A DNA stretch of 64,000 nt from Pseudomonas sp. KBW05 (lineage in GTDB: Bacteria > Pseudomonadota > Gammaproteobacteria > Pseudomonadales > Pseudomonadaceae), in NCBI RefSeq assembly GCF_003852405.1, contig NZ_QAJM01000009.1, positions 62,001 through 126,000 of the forward strand. The letters run 5' to 3'. The notes beneath the pieces are model-generated. The model was not told the origin of the DNA and made no database searches. It saw only the letters and a list, made by a program, of their open reading frames with translations. The translations under genes were made by a program, and so were the position numbers. Below are positions 21,891-29,867 of the stretch, in pieces. Positions within the stretch are counted from its first letter, which is position 1. Every line of letters starts with the position of its first letter.

Positions 21891-22652
21891 ATGTCCACCG
21901 ACATCATCATGCCGGAAGAACGGCACCAATCAGTCGCACTCCACCAGCAAGGGCAAGAAATCAGCATGCTATCGACGATCAGTCGGCTTGCTCTCGACCC
22001 TCGCTGCGACATGGATAAGCTGGAGCGCCTGATCGCGCTTCAAGACCGCATGGAAGCCAAAAGCGCACTTGAGGCCTTCAACGCTTCGTTCGCCGAAATG
22101 CAATGCGAAATGCCTTCGGTAGAGAAGCGAACCGAAAACACGCACACCAAGAAGATGTACGCCGACTTGGACGACATCAACTTCGCGGTGCGCCCGGTCA
22201 TGGCCAAGTTTGGTTTTGGCGTGTCGTTCAAGATCATCAATCAGGCCGCCGGAGTCAGCATTACCGGAATCCTGATGCACAAGGCTGGTCACCGCGAAGA
22301 AACGACCATGATCCTCCCGCTTGATACCGGCGCCGGTCGTAGCGCTGTTCAATCGGTAGGCTCAACCACCACATACGGCAAGCGCTACGTCATGTGCGCC
22401 CTGCTGAACATCACCAGCGGCGACGACAACGACAACGATGGCTATGTAGAGGCCACTGATCAGCTGGTAACTCCCGCCCAGGCGCGGCAGGTGCAAGCCC
22501 TTCTGGATAAATGCAGCGAGGCTGTCCACGCCAACTTCGAAAAGAAGTACGGCGACCCGGGCCAGATTGCGAAGTCAGCGTTTGACGGCGTAGTGGCCGG
22601 CCTCAACAACTCAATCTCAAAGGCCGCCAAGGCGGCGCAGCAGGGGAATTGA
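21891..22652 (+). CDS. erf: ERF-family single-strand annealing protein
   Basis: A 253-residue protein of ERF type. Key segments are FNASFAEMQCEMPSVEKR, then KKMYADLDDINFAVRPVMAKFGF, and GSTTTYGKRYVMCALLNI at about residues 156-173. ERF proteins bind ssDNA and anneal complementary strands in phage recombination. Ten bases separate it from the coiled-coil gene, and a nuclease gene follows, making a two-component exonuclease/annealase system. Confidence 0.92.
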   Translation: MSTDIIMPEERHQSVALHQQGQEISMLSTISRLALDPRCDMDKLERLIALQDRMEAKSALEAFNASFAEMQCEMPSVEKRTENTHTKKMYADLDDINFAVRPVMAKFGFGVSFKIINQAAGVSITGILMHKAGHREETTMILPLDTGAGRSAVQSVGSTTTYGKRYVMCALLNITSGDDNDNDGYVEATDQLVTPAQARQVQALLDKCSEAVHANFEKKYGDPGQIAKSAFDGVVAGLNNSISKAAKAAQQGN

Positions 22653-22654
22653 AC

Positions 22655-23278
22655 ATGGCCATGCAAATCATCACAGAGGTCGAGCAGGGTTCGCCGGAAT
22701 GGCTGGCCCTGCGCCTAGGTATCGTCACTTGCTCCGAGCTGGAATGCCTGCTTACCAACGGTAAGGGCGAAGCCGGGTTTGGTGTCGGCGCATTCACCTA
22801 CATGCATACCCTGATCGGCGAGCGCATCACAGGCGAGGCTGCCGACCCCTTCACGGGCAACCGACACACCGAGCGCGGCCACGAGCTGGAAGGTGTCGCC
22901 CGCAAGCTGTACGAGCAGCGCGAGGAAGTCGAAACCAACCAGGTGGCAATCATCCTCAACCACGGAGCCGGCTATTCGCCTGACTCGCTGGTGGGGGCCA
23001 AGGGCCTGACGGAAATCAAAACCAAGCTGCCGAAGTTTCAGGTCGAAGTGATCCTTTCGGGCGAGATTCCAAAGGAACACGTCGCCCAGTGCCAGGGTGG
23101 CCTGTGGGTCTCGGAGCGCGAGTGGATCGACTTCGTTTGCTACTGGCCCGGCATGCCGATGTTCGTCAAGCGCGCTTACCGGGACGAAGCGATGATCCGC
23201 AAGATCGCCGAGCGGGTTAAGACCTTCTACGAAATTCTCGACGAGCGCATGAATCAAGTTCTGGGGATCGCAGCATGA
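22655..23278 (+). CDS. YqaJ/lambda-exonuclease-type nuclease
   Basis: About 207 residues from the ATG at 22655; a TTG two codons upstream is in frame. It begins MQIITEVEQGSPEWLALRLG. The motifs GSPEWLALR, YSPDSLVG and LTEIKTKLPK give the RecB-type Asp and E-x-K active site, and QCQGGLWV is typical of YqaJ proteins. It chews one strand from double-strand ends to feed the ERF annealing protein. The stop overlaps the next start. Confidence 0.9.
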   Translation: MAMQIITEVEQGSPEWLALRLGIVTCSELECLLTNGKGEAGFGVGAFTYMHTLIGERITGEAADPFTGNRHTERGHELEGVARKLYEQREEVETNQVAIILNHGAGYSPDSLVGAKGLTEIKTKLPKFQVEVILSGEIPKEHVAQCQGGLWVSEREWIDFVCYWPGMPMFVKRAYRDEAMIRKIAERVKTFYEILDERMNQVLGIAA

Positions 23279-23868
23279 TCAGCAATCACCTAAGCATGGT
23301 AGAGGCTTTACGGCCCGCATCGAACGAACTGGCCGCCGCTGTCGAGCAGTACCTGGCGGCCGGCGGCAAGATCGAAGTAGCCGAGCCCATCGGCTACAAG
23401 CCAAAGCCCATCACCTACAGCAACCAGATGCCTCCGGCGCCGAAGCCATTCGTGCGGCGCCGGGTTCAAGCCGCGTCCCTGCCGGTCGCGCCCCTCGACG
23501 TGCGAAACGAAAAGCGCGCAGAGAAGGCTGAAATGGTAAGGGCCCTTGCCCCAAATCACACACAGGCGGAAGTATCGGGCATCACCGGCATGACACCAAG
23601 AACGCTCAGAGACCTCGCCAAGGATTTTGGGTTTTCGTTCAAGCGGTCCGCCCACGGCGGCCACTACGGCGATAAGTGGAAAGCGGAAACGGTAGTTCGT
23701 GATGCCAAGTACGCCGAGCGCATCAGGGCGTTCAAGGAGCTGGGTATTTCCCGGCGCCGGATCTGCGGCATGTTGGCGATATCACACAGGACGCTTGATC
23801 GCATTCTGGAAGATCACGATATCGATTACCCGAAGGCACGCCAGGGCAAGACCTCATGCGCCGCATAG
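23275..23868 (+). CDS. Phage protein with two HTH-like segments
   Basis: A 197-residue protein. Residues about 97-120 (QAEVSGITGMTPRTLRDLAK) and 151-176 (ISRRRICGMLAISHRTLDRI) look like helix-turn-helix elements, and the N-terminal part is Pro-rich. Probably binds DNA. It is coupled to the exonuclease gene by ATGA overlap. No named family recognised. Confidence 0.7.
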   Translation: MISNHLSMVEALRPASNELAAAVEQYLAAGGKIEVAEPIGYKPKPITYSNQMPPAPKPFVRRRVQAASLPVAPLDVRNEKRAEKAEMVRALAPNHTQAEVSGITGMTPRTLRDLAKDFGFSFKRSAHGGHYGDKWKAETVVRDAKYAERIRAFKELGISRRRICGMLAISHRTLDRILEDHDIDYPKARQGKTSCAA

Positions 23869-23937
23869 TCCGCGTCCAGCAACGCAAACGCCAAACCTGG
23901 CTGGCACTGCCGGCCAGCGGAATACAAGAGGCAGTCC

Positions 23938-24249
23938 ATGGCAGCCCAACCCAAAGAGCGATCGGCAAAGACTGCGGCGAGGCGAAAGACTCGCGGCGAG
24001 GAAGAGTTGCGACTTCACACCATGGCCGGCACCCGCCAGGCCTTAGCTGACCTGATGGCCTGGCACAGCATCGAGGAGCAGGGCGAGGCGATGACCCTGA
24101 TGATTCACCACCTGCACGGCCTCGGCCCAGCAGGGTCAGCGCAGTTCCTCGCACCGCCGCGACACGAATACGTGATACCCGAAAACGTGTCGGCAAAACT
24201 GCAGCTCGCCTTCAACCGCGAATCGCTGCGCGTCTGTCACGACGAATAA
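23938..24249 (+). CDS. Hypothetical phage protein
   Basis: A 103-residue protein starting with a basic MAAQPKERSAKTAARRKTRG, then helical with LMAWHSIEEQGEAMTLMIHH. The ATG at 23938 has AGAGG about six bases upstream. A shorter frame overlapping its start (23856-24050) is less convincing. Function unknown. Confidence 0.7.
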   Translation: MAAQPKERSAKTAARRKTRGEEELRLHTMAGTRQALADLMAWHSIEEQGEAMTLMIHHLHGLGPAGSAQFLAPPRHEYVIPENVSAKLQLAFNRESLRVCHDE

Positions 24250-24300
24250 CCCCTCCCCCTTCAAAGTCAGCCGCTATAGCGGCAAGGATGCGTTCGCCCC

Positions 24301-24762
24301 ATGAAAGTTACCGACGCAGAAATCCTGCAGGCCATCTGGCGCGCGCAGGTCAAAAAAACAGCCCGCGGTGTGATCGACAACTACATCGGCGGCACCAAGG
24401 GCCTGAAACGGGATAGCGAGCAGGACCGACACTTTGCCCAGTACCAATACATGATCGGGCGCGGGGACCTGGGCATTGCGCTTGGCAAGGGTCAGCTCGC
24501 TCGGCGCTTAAAGGTGTTGATCGGCGGGGACAACCTTCAATGGCAGGGGTCGCCGGGGCATGTCTACGAGTTCCGTACTGAAGCAGCCATGGACGTGTTC
24601 CGGTTTGCGCGTAACTGGTGGGCAGACCATGGAGTGCCTAGCGGTTGGGACGCGGATAACCAGTGCATGCGCACCATGCGCCTCGACAATTACGACGATC
24701 TGGCCGCCCAGCTCGAGAAAGTGCTGCTGGAACGCTTCGGAAATCAGGCGGTGACGCAATGA
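24301..24762 (+). CDS. Hypothetical phage protein
   Basis: A 153-residue soluble protein beginning MKVTDAEILQAIWRAQVKKT, a helical start that could be a winged-helix. The central part has GRGDLGIALGKGQLARRLKV and later FARNWWADHGVPSGWDADNQ. No family recognised. Its stop overlaps an 18-codon open frame that leads into the NinX-like gene. Confidence 0.7.
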   Translation: MKVTDAEILQAIWRAQVKKTARGVIDNYIGGTKGLKRDSEQDRHFAQYQYMIGRGDLGIALGKGQLARRLKVLIGGDNLQWQGSPGHVYEFRTEAAMDVFRFARNWWADHGVPSGWDADNQCMRTMRLDNYDDLAAQLEKVLLERFGNQAVTQ

Positions 24763-24815
24763 TCGCCACCATCTGGTTCGCCTACGTGTTCATCTACAAG
24801 GGGCCTAGGCCATGA
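24759..24815 (+). CDS. Micro-ORF linking two early genes (18 aa)
   Basis: An ATG at 24759 overlaps the preceding stop, the product is MIATIWFAYVFIYKGPRP, and its stop overlaps the next ATG. It is short and hydrophobic. It may only serve to pass ribosomes to the NinX-like gene, or be a tiny membrane peptide. Overlap on both sides is the sole support. Confidence 0.4.
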   Translation: MIATIWFAYVFIYKGPRP

Positions 24816-25141
24816 GCCAGATGATCAACGTTCGAACCGAAGACCTGGCCGGCCCCGCGCTTGGCTGGGCCATCGAGTCAATCGAAGGCGCCGCGCCGCC
24901 GGCGGAGGGCCAACTACAACTGGCCTTCTGTGCGCCACCGGTGGACGACGCCCAATGCGACCACCTGATCGCCAAGTACGCTGTTTGGGTTGAGCCCGGC
25001 CACCGCGAGAGCTGGGTGGCTGACGCGAAGTGCGATCCATTCCAGCGTGTGGCCGGTGATACCAGAGCGATTGCGGTATGCCGCGCCGTCCTACTGAAAC
25101 TTTCAGGCAGCACCGTAAGCGTCCCCGCCGAATTCATCTAA
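24812..25141 (+). CDS. NinX/DUF2591-like phage protein
   Basis: A 109-residue protein with VRTEDLAGPALGWAIESIEG near the N-terminus, which matches the start of the P22 NinX family, and a C-terminal SWVADAKCDPFQRVAGDTRA. Function is unknown. It starts by overlap from the micro-ORF and is followed 49 bases later by the excisionase-like gene. Confidence 0.7.
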   Translation: MSQMINVRTEDLAGPALGWAIESIEGAAPPAEGQLQLAFCAPPVDDAQCDHLIAKYAVWVEPGHRESWVADAKCDPFQRVAGDTRAIAVCRAVLLKLSGSTVSVPAEFI

Positions 25142-25189
25142 CCCAATCCCCCTACATGCCTGCCGGTGAACGGCGGGCGAGGTATTTCT

Positions 25190-25420
25190 ATGCAACAGCA
25201 AAACACCGCCCTGGTGGGCAACGCAGAAGTAATCAAGATGCTCGGCATGCAGAGCGTTTCCGGGCTGAACAAACTGCGGGTACGTGACAAGACGTTCCCC
25301 ACGCCGATCAAAACCAGTGAGGCGCGCGGCGCCCGGGTTCGCTTCGATCCCGTCGAGGTCGAACAGTGGATCGCCGACAAGAAAGCAGCACGCAACCAAG
25401 CCAGCAGCGACGAACAATAA
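25190..25420 (+). CDS. Excisionase/AlpA-like DNA-binding protein
   Basis: A 76-residue product from the ATG at 25190 (GAGG eight bases upstream). It has a MerR/AlpA-type winged helix: NAEVIKMLGMQSVSGLNKLR, then FPTPIKTSEARGARVRF and VEQWIADKKAARNQ. Such proteins act as excisionases or regulators of integrase. It is the last gene before the prophage end, but no integrase follows. Confidence 0.75.
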   Translation: MQQQNTALVGNAEVIKMLGMQSVSGLNKLRVRDKTFPTPIKTSEARGARVRFDPVEVEQWIADKKAARNQASSDEQ

Positions 25421-25562
25421 CTGCCGGCGATTGATCACCAAGGGGCCGAGCAATCCGCGACAGCCCCAAGTGAACTGTATGGCGGCGTGTATGGTGAAAC
25501 GCACAAGTGCCTTGCAGGCCCCGTAAAACGTGAACAGTCACAAGTCCTCTACCCGCTCCACC
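25421..25562 (+). other. Prophage end with putative attachment site
   Basis: No gene. CACAAGT occurs at 25502 and 25539, and GTGAAC-type repeats lie near, which may be integrase arm sites. Bases 25547-25562 read CTCTACCCGCTCCACC, like the 3' end of a tRNA acceptor arm, which many phages use as att core. The intact tRNA would be at the other prophage end. Evidence is suggestive only. Confidence 0.35.
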
Positions 25563-25607
25563 TAATTGTTGGTCCCGCGTCTGGATGGTTTTGACGGGGG
25601 ATTCATG

Positions 25608-25637
25608 AAAAAACCGGCCCTGGTGGCCGGTTTTTTT
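25608..25637 (+). terminator. Terminator at the prophage-chromosome junction
   Basis: AAAACCGGCC and GGCCGGTTTT form a long stem with a short loop CTGGT, followed by seven Ts. It can work in both directions. Its place after the tRNA-like sequence fits a host terminator of a tRNA gene. Confidence 0.9.
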
Positions 25638-25853
25638 ATGTCTGGGATTCGGTGGTTCGACACATGTGGCAACTTCGCACAGGCACAACCCAGGCGATTC
25701 AGATGGCCGCGTAGGCGGTTTCGCTTAATTCAACACTGCGCCTACGAGCCCATTCTCCTGGCAAATTCTGGCAACAGAAATCGTCTTTGAAACCGAAGTG
25801 TTCCCGCCCCATCCTCCGCAACCTTTGCGATCAGTCATTCCTGTTGCCAGATA
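25638..25853. other. Intergenic stretch with inverted repeat
   Basis: No supported gene. CGTAGGCG (25710-25717) and CGCCTACG (25739-25746) form a perfect 8-bp inverted repeat with a 21-base loop. Nothing else stands out before the toxin-antitoxin operator. Confidence 0.5.
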
Positions 25854-25869
25854 GTATCCACATGGATAC
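25854..25869. promoter_or_regulatory. Palindromic operator of toxin-antitoxin remnant
   Basis: GTATCCA-CA-TGGATAC, a perfect 16-bp inverted repeat 21 bases before the toxin start. A -10-like TAGTAT overlaps its left end. Autoregulatory palindromes of this type are usual for such antitoxins. Confidence 0.6.
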
Positions 25870-25890
25870 AGTTGGCGCCTGCGAGGTCCT

Positions 25891-26085
25891 GTGTATTATT
25901 CAATCCAGCAAACCCAAGTCTTCGCAGACTGGCATTCAGGTGTTCGCGACCTGAGAGCAAAGATTGCGATTGGCCGGCGTATTGAGAGAGCAAGCATGGG
26001 TAACCTGGGTGATATCAAGGCGCTAGGAAACGGCATCTCAGAAATGCGAGTCGATGTAGGTGTCGGTTCATGCCGCAAACACTGA
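25891..26085 (+). pseudogene. Truncated RelE/HigB-type toxin
   Basis: Sixty-four residues from a GTG, beginning MYYSIQQTQVFADWHSGVRD with IAIGRRIERASMGNLGDIKA and GISEMRVDVG. This is the N-terminal two thirds of the addiction-module killer family (usual length about 95-105). The sequence then runs into VGSCRKH and stops, lacking the usual RVYY/LLxGGDKS C-terminal half with active-site residues. The antitoxin start overlaps its last codons, so an internal deletion joined the two genes. Probably inactive. Confidence 0.75.
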
Positions 26086-26378
26086 CGACATTCGATATGG
26101 CCGAGCTGCTCGACAGTGACGAGGCCATCAGCGAGTACCTCTCTCAGGTGCTGGCCGACGGCGATAACGAAGAGTTTCTGCGTGCCATCGGCTACGTGGC
26201 CAAAGCCCGAGGAATGACAAAGATCGCCACTGAGACGGGTATGGGTCGCGAGAGTCTTTACAAGGCGTTCTCCCCCGGCGCAAAACCGCGCTTTGAAACA
26301 GTCCTCAAAGTACTCCACTCGCTAGGCATTGATCTGTTTGCACGGCCTGGACATGTCACCAATCACCCAATTATTTGA
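26070..26378 (+). CDS. HigA-type addiction-module antidote
   Basis: A 102-residue protein of full family length, starting MPQTLTTFDMAELLDSDEAI. The HTH is GMTKIATETGMGRESLYKAF (about residues 52-71), typical of the probable addiction module antidote family. It binds the promoter palindrome and neutralises the toxin. Here its partner is truncated, so it may persist as a regulator or as protection against related toxins. Confidence 0.85.
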   Translation: MPQTLTTFDMAELLDSDEAISEYLSQVLADGDNEEFLRAIGYVAKARGMTKIATETGMGRESLYKAFSPGAKPRFETVLKVLHSLGIDLFARPGHVTNHPII

Positions 26379-26412
26379 GCACGCGGCCCGGCCGGCACTG
26401 CGACGACGCCCG

Positions 26413-27585
26413 TCAAGGCACTGAAACCAGCGCGGGTTTAACAGGCTTCCAACCGACCAAGGCGATGAGCAACGTCATCAACTGAAAGACGACAATCAAC
26501 CCCACACACCCCGCCCAGCCCCACCGTTCCCAGATCAATGCCGGGACGATCGCCCCGCAGCTACCACCCAGGTAATAGCAGGTGAGGTAAATACCGATAG
26601 CGCCCGCCTTGTTGTCGCCGGCATTGGCCGTGGTGAACGCATTGGCGGCGGCCTGGGCGAGGAATACGCCGGTGGAGCTGAGGGCCAACCCCAACACGAT
26701 GCACCACAGCGTTGGCACCAGGGTCAGCAGCGTGCCCGTGATGCCCAGCATGACGGCAACGGTCAGCAGTTCGCCATGGGGCCGGGCTTTGCTGAGGCGC
26801 CCCGCGATGGGGATCACGATCAACGCCAGCAGGAACACCATGTAAAGCGTGCCCAAAGCCGCAGGCCCCAGATTGAATGGCGGCAGGCCAAGGTAAAAAC
26901 CCACGTAGGTAAACGCCGCGACCTGGGAAAACAACACGCAAAAACCTACGGCATAAGCCGCCAGCAATGGCTGACGAAAAGTCCCCGATGAACCCGATGA
27001 AACGGTTGCAAGCGGCACCGTACGCGCCCGGCTAACCGGCAACAGAAACTGAATGAACCCGCCCACCATCAGGCTCAGCGCCGCGAGCAACTCGAAGGCT
27101 TCGCGCCAGCCCACATACTCCGTCATCACACCAGTGACGAACCGCCCGGCAAACCCTCCCAGCACGGTGCCCGCCACGTACAGGCTGGTGACTTCGGTGA
27201 CCGTGCCACCACTCCAACGGTCGCCGATATAGGCCACACTGGTGGCGAACACCACCGGAATCACCATGCCTTCGACAAACCGCCACACCAGCACTTCGGT
27301 AAAACTGTCGGCATACGCCGTCATCAACGCTGGCACGGCCAACAGCAGCGCCGCCACGCAGATCACCGTGCGTTGCTCGAAACGGCCTGTCAGTCGGCCG
27401 ACAAACGGCGCCGTGATCGCGACAGCCAACGTCGTCACGGTAATACTCCACCCCGCCGCCTTGGCGCTGATCTGAAATTGCGCGGCAAAGGTCTGGAGGA
27501 TGCTCTGGGTCGCATAAAGGTTGAGAAACGCCGCGCAGCCACACAGGAACAGGGCAAGACGGGCACAATGCAGGCGCGGTTTCAT
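26413..27585 (-). CDS. MFS transporter, YnfM-like
   Basis: A 390-residue inner-membrane protein with about 12 hydrophobic helices. The family pattern includes YATQSILQTFAAQFQISAKA in the first loop and FVGRLTGRFEQR after the second helix. Proteins like this export small organic compounds. It is divergent from the LysR gene 27681, the usual layout for a LysR-controlled exporter. The substrate is not evident. Confidence 0.85.
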   Translation of the reverse strand: MKPRLHCARLALFLCGCAAFLNLYATQSILQTFAAQFQISAKAAGWSITVTTLAVAITAPFVGRLTGRFEQRTVICVAALLLAVPALMTAYADSFTEVLVWRFVEGMVIPVVFATSVAYIGDRWSGGTVTEVTSLYVAGTVLGGFAGRFVTGVMTEYVGWREAFELLAALSLMVGGFIQFLLPVSRARTVPLATVSSGSSGTFRQPLLAAYAVGFCVLFSQVAAFTYVGFYLGLPPFNLGPAALGTLYMVFLLALIVIPIAGRLSKARPHGELLTVAVMLGITGTLLTLVPTLWCIVLGLALSSTGVFLAQAAANAFTTANAGDNKAGAIGIYLTCYYLGGSCGAIVPALIWERWGWAGCVGLIVVFQLMTLLIALVGWKPVKPALVSVP

Positions 27586-27680
27586 GAAACCTCTCGTTTT
27601 ATGTTGAGCGGTCTTTATAGAATGCCCGGCAGGTCTTGAACCAATACCGAATCAGGACCGATCAATACCCGAGGGCCAGG

Positions 27681-28574
27681 ATGCTCGACCTACGCAAGCT
27701 GCGATACTTTCTGATGGTCGCCGAAGAATTGCACTTCGGCCGCGCCGCCCTTCGCCTGCACCTGGCCCAGCCGCCGCTGACCCGACAGATCTCGGCGCTG
27801 GAAGCTGAGCTGGGTTTCAAGCTGTTCGATCGCACCAGCCGCACGGTGACACTTACGGCACAAGGGCGGTCGTTTCTACCTTATGCGCGTGGCGTGCTGG
27901 AGCAGGTGGAGCTGGCTCAAGTCATCGCCGGCAAACTCGCAGCAGGCACCGCCGGGCAACTGACGCTGGGGTATGTCAGTTCGATTGCTTTGTCAGACCT
28001 GTTCAGCCAGGCAATCCAGGCGTTTGCCCAACGCTTTCCCGATGTGCAACTGACCCTGGTGGAATGTGCCTCCGGCAGCCTGGGTGCGCAGGTGGCAGAC
28101 GGGCGCCTGGACGTCGGGCTGAGTCGTTTGTTGCCACAGGGCAAGGCGGTGCAAGCGCTGTCGCTGGGCGAGGAACGGCTGGTGGCGGCCTTATCCACTG
28201 ACAACCCATTGGCGAGCCACGCGCAAGTCAGCTTGGCGCAGCTCAGTGCTTATCCGCTGATCCTTTTCCCGGCAGATTACGGATCGGGACTGAACCAATC
28301 CATCGAGCAGCTTTACCGCCACCACGGCCAGCCTCTGCGACCAGGGCCGACCGGGCGGCAGATCACCTCGATCATCGCTCTGGTCGCCGCCGGGCAAGGC
28401 GTGGCGCTGGTGCCACAATGCACGCAAAGCTTGATGAACAAAGGCGTGACCTACCGGCCGTTGGTGGAAGTGGATGCGTGTGCCCAGTTGTTGGTGCTGA
28501 AGCCAACTGAATCAAAAAGTGTACTGGTTGATGCGTTTCTCAGCGTGATGACGCAGGCCCTACACACCCGGTAA
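27681..28574 (+). CDS. LysR-family regulator of the divergent MFS gene
   Basis: A 297-residue protein from the ATG at 27681 (an upstream frame extension has no SD). The N-terminal winged HTH reads LRKLRYFLMVAEELHFGRAA and LHLAQPPLTRQISALEAELG, followed by the LysR effector-binding domain (about 90-290). It shows the BenM/CatM-like subgroup style. Probably controls the neighbouring transporter. Confidence 0.92.
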   Translation: MLDLRKLRYFLMVAEELHFGRAALRLHLAQPPLTRQISALEAELGFKLFDRTSRTVTLTAQGRSFLPYARGVLEQVELAQVIAGKLAAGTAGQLTLGYVSSIALSDLFSQAIQAFAQRFPDVQLTLVECASGSLGAQVADGRLDVGLSRLLPQGKAVQALSLGEERLVAALSTDNPLASHAQVSLAQLSAYPLILFPADYGSGLNQSIEQLYRHHGQPLRPGPTGRQITSIIALVAAGQGVALVPQCTQSLMNKGVTYRPLVEVDACAQLLVLKPTESKSVLVDAFLSVMTQALHTR

Positions 28575-28684
28575 TACCTGCGCAAAACCTCGCAATACCT
28601 CTCTCTGGCGCCGTTGCGGCGTGCTCATACACTTCAGTCACTGCCTGGCGAAATACCGGTCATCGACCGTCGGTGGGTAGAGTG

Positions 28685-28733
28685 TTGATAACTTTTTATT
28701 TGTGGTTATAGTCACCACCAACACACACCACAA
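28685..28733 (+). promoter_or_regulatory. Promoter and operator of hicAB
   Basis: TTGATA, 16 bp, then TATAGT form a good sigma-70 promoter (28685-28712). TTGTGGT (28700-28706) and ACCACAA (28727-28733) form an inverted repeat across the -10 and start region, a likely HicB or HicAB operator. Confidence 0.6.
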
Positions 28734-28742
28734 GGAGGTGTT

Positions 28743-28925
28743 GTGGATAGCCGATATTTGATAGGTCACATCGTCGCAGACGGTTGGTATCTGGTGCGTA
28801 CCCGAGGCAGCCATCACCACTTCAAGCACCCGACCAAACCGGGGCTGGTGACCATCCCTCATCCACAAAAGGACCTGTTGGACAAGACCGCCAAGAGCAT
28901 ATTGAAACAAGCTCTGCTGAGTTGA
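28743..28925 (+). CDS. hicA: HicA mRNA interferase toxin
   Basis: A 60-residue protein from a GTG with a strong SD (AAGGAGG). It has the double-stranded-RNA-binding fold of HicA: GWYLVRTRGSHHHFKHP with catalytic His24 in GSH, then GLVTIPHPQKDLLDKTAKSI. HicA cleaves mRNAs until bound by HicB. It is followed by hicB 22 bases later, in the usual toxin-first order. Confidence 0.95.
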   Translation: MDSRYLIGHIVADGWYLVRTRGSHHHFKHPTKPGLVTIPHPQKDLLDKTAKSILKQALLS

Positions 28926-28947
28926 CCGTCCCTGGAGGACAACAGAC

Positions 28948-29358
28948 ATGCTTTATCCCATCGCAATTTCAACCGGTGACGAAAACCACGCCTGGGGTGT
29001 GGAAGTACCGGACATTCCCGGCTGCTACTCCGCCGGCGACGACCTGGACGACGCCATGGCCATGGCCCGTGAAGCCATCGAAGGGCACTTCGAGATCCTC
29101 GCGGAAGACGGTGCGCCGATCCCCAGCGCGCAGAAAGTCACCCTGCATGCCGCCAACCCGCAATACGCAGGTTGCACGTGGGCAGTGGTCGACATCGATA
29201 TCACCAAGTACTTGGGCAAGGCGCAGAAACTCAACATCACCCTGCCGGGCTACCTGTTGAAGCGCATCGATGAATATGTGCTGCACCATCCTGAAGAAAA
29301 AAGCCGCTCGGGTTTCCTCGCATCAGCGGCGCTCAAGGTGTTGCAACAAGGCCACTGA
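28948..29358 (+). CDS. hicB: HicB antitoxin
   Basis: A 136-residue protein. The N-terminal partial RNase-H fold has WGVEVPDIPGCYSAGDDLDD and AREAIEGHFEILAEDG, the HicB signature. The C-terminal part (LNITLPGYLLKRIDEYVLHH) is a ribbon-helix-helix DNA-binding domain. It neutralises HicA and represses the operon. Confidence 0.95.
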   Translation: MLYPIAISTGDENHAWGVEVPDIPGCYSAGDDLDDAMAMAREAIEGHFEILAEDGAPIPSAQKVTLHAANPQYAGCTWAVVDIDITKYLGKAQKLNITLPGYLLKRIDEYVLHHPEEKSRSGFLASAALKVLQQGH

Positions 29359-29436
29359 CCCACCTCAGCAAAGTCTGACTGCGGCGACACGCTAGTCTCT
29401 TGATGATGTCAGCTCTTTCAGCCCGAGATCGAGGCA

Positions 29437-29769
29437 ATGCCAAAGTCCAAACAACGCACCTCCAAACCCATGCTGCACCAAGTGGTGGGCTGGGTGCTGG
29501 TTTTGCCACTGCTGCTTTCGTTCGTGAAGCTGCCGTTTCTCCTCGGGTCGGTCATCGCGGCTGGCTCGATCGTGGGTTCGGTTTATGGCGTGCTGTTGGC
29601 GAGACGCCACGCCAGCCGACGCGTGGTCGTGTTCGCCGCTATCGTTACCCTGCTCAACATCATTTCGTTCGTAGTGTTCAGCACGGGCTCACTGCTCATG
29701 GCGCTCTACTTCACGTTCAGGCTTTTTGGTTATCCGTATCTTTACGAGTGGGTCTACTGGAATTTCTAA
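29437..29769 (+). CDS. Small membrane protein
   Basis: A 110-residue protein with a basic N-terminus (MPKSKQRTSK) and three hydrophobic segments (about residues 17-35, 36-52 and 64-90). It ends in aromatic residues. No family recognised. Stands alone between hicB and ogt. Confidence 0.65.
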   Translation: MPKSKQRTSKPMLHQVVGWVLVLPLLLSFVKLPFLLGSVIAAGSIVGSVYGVLLARRHASRRVVVFAAIVTLLNIISFVVFSTGSLLMALYFTFRLFGYPYLYEWVYWNF

Positions 29770-29867
29770 ACGCAGGAAAAATTCAACCGCAAGAAACGTA
29801 GTTTGTGGGCGGGCGTATGAAACTACCCTTGCATGGTAACGTTTGCACACTCTCAAGGAGGCCGCCC

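Larger units (their letters stand above)
1..25560. mobile_element. Temperate podovirus-like prophage (one end; other end outside window)
   Basis: The segment carries repressor, Cro, replication, recombination, lysis and virion genes in two divergent operons, as in an integrated lambda-type phage. The virion genes follow podovirus order, with portal, scaffold, capsid and gp11/gp12/gp14-like proteins and no tape-measure or sheath gene. The right boundary is placed near 25,560, after the excisionase-like gene and before a host-type terminator. The left boundary lies before position 1. Integrase, both terminase subunits and the tail fibre are not visible here. No clear frameshift or stop is seen in the phage genes, so the element could be functional, but this is inference from one end. 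Confidence 0.93.

Noticed and set aside
23856-24050. 64-codon plus-strand frame overlapping two genes
   Set aside because: It overlaps the 103-residue gene by over 100 bases and has an Arg/Gly/Ser/His-rich composition of a shadow frame. The 103-residue gene has the better SD.
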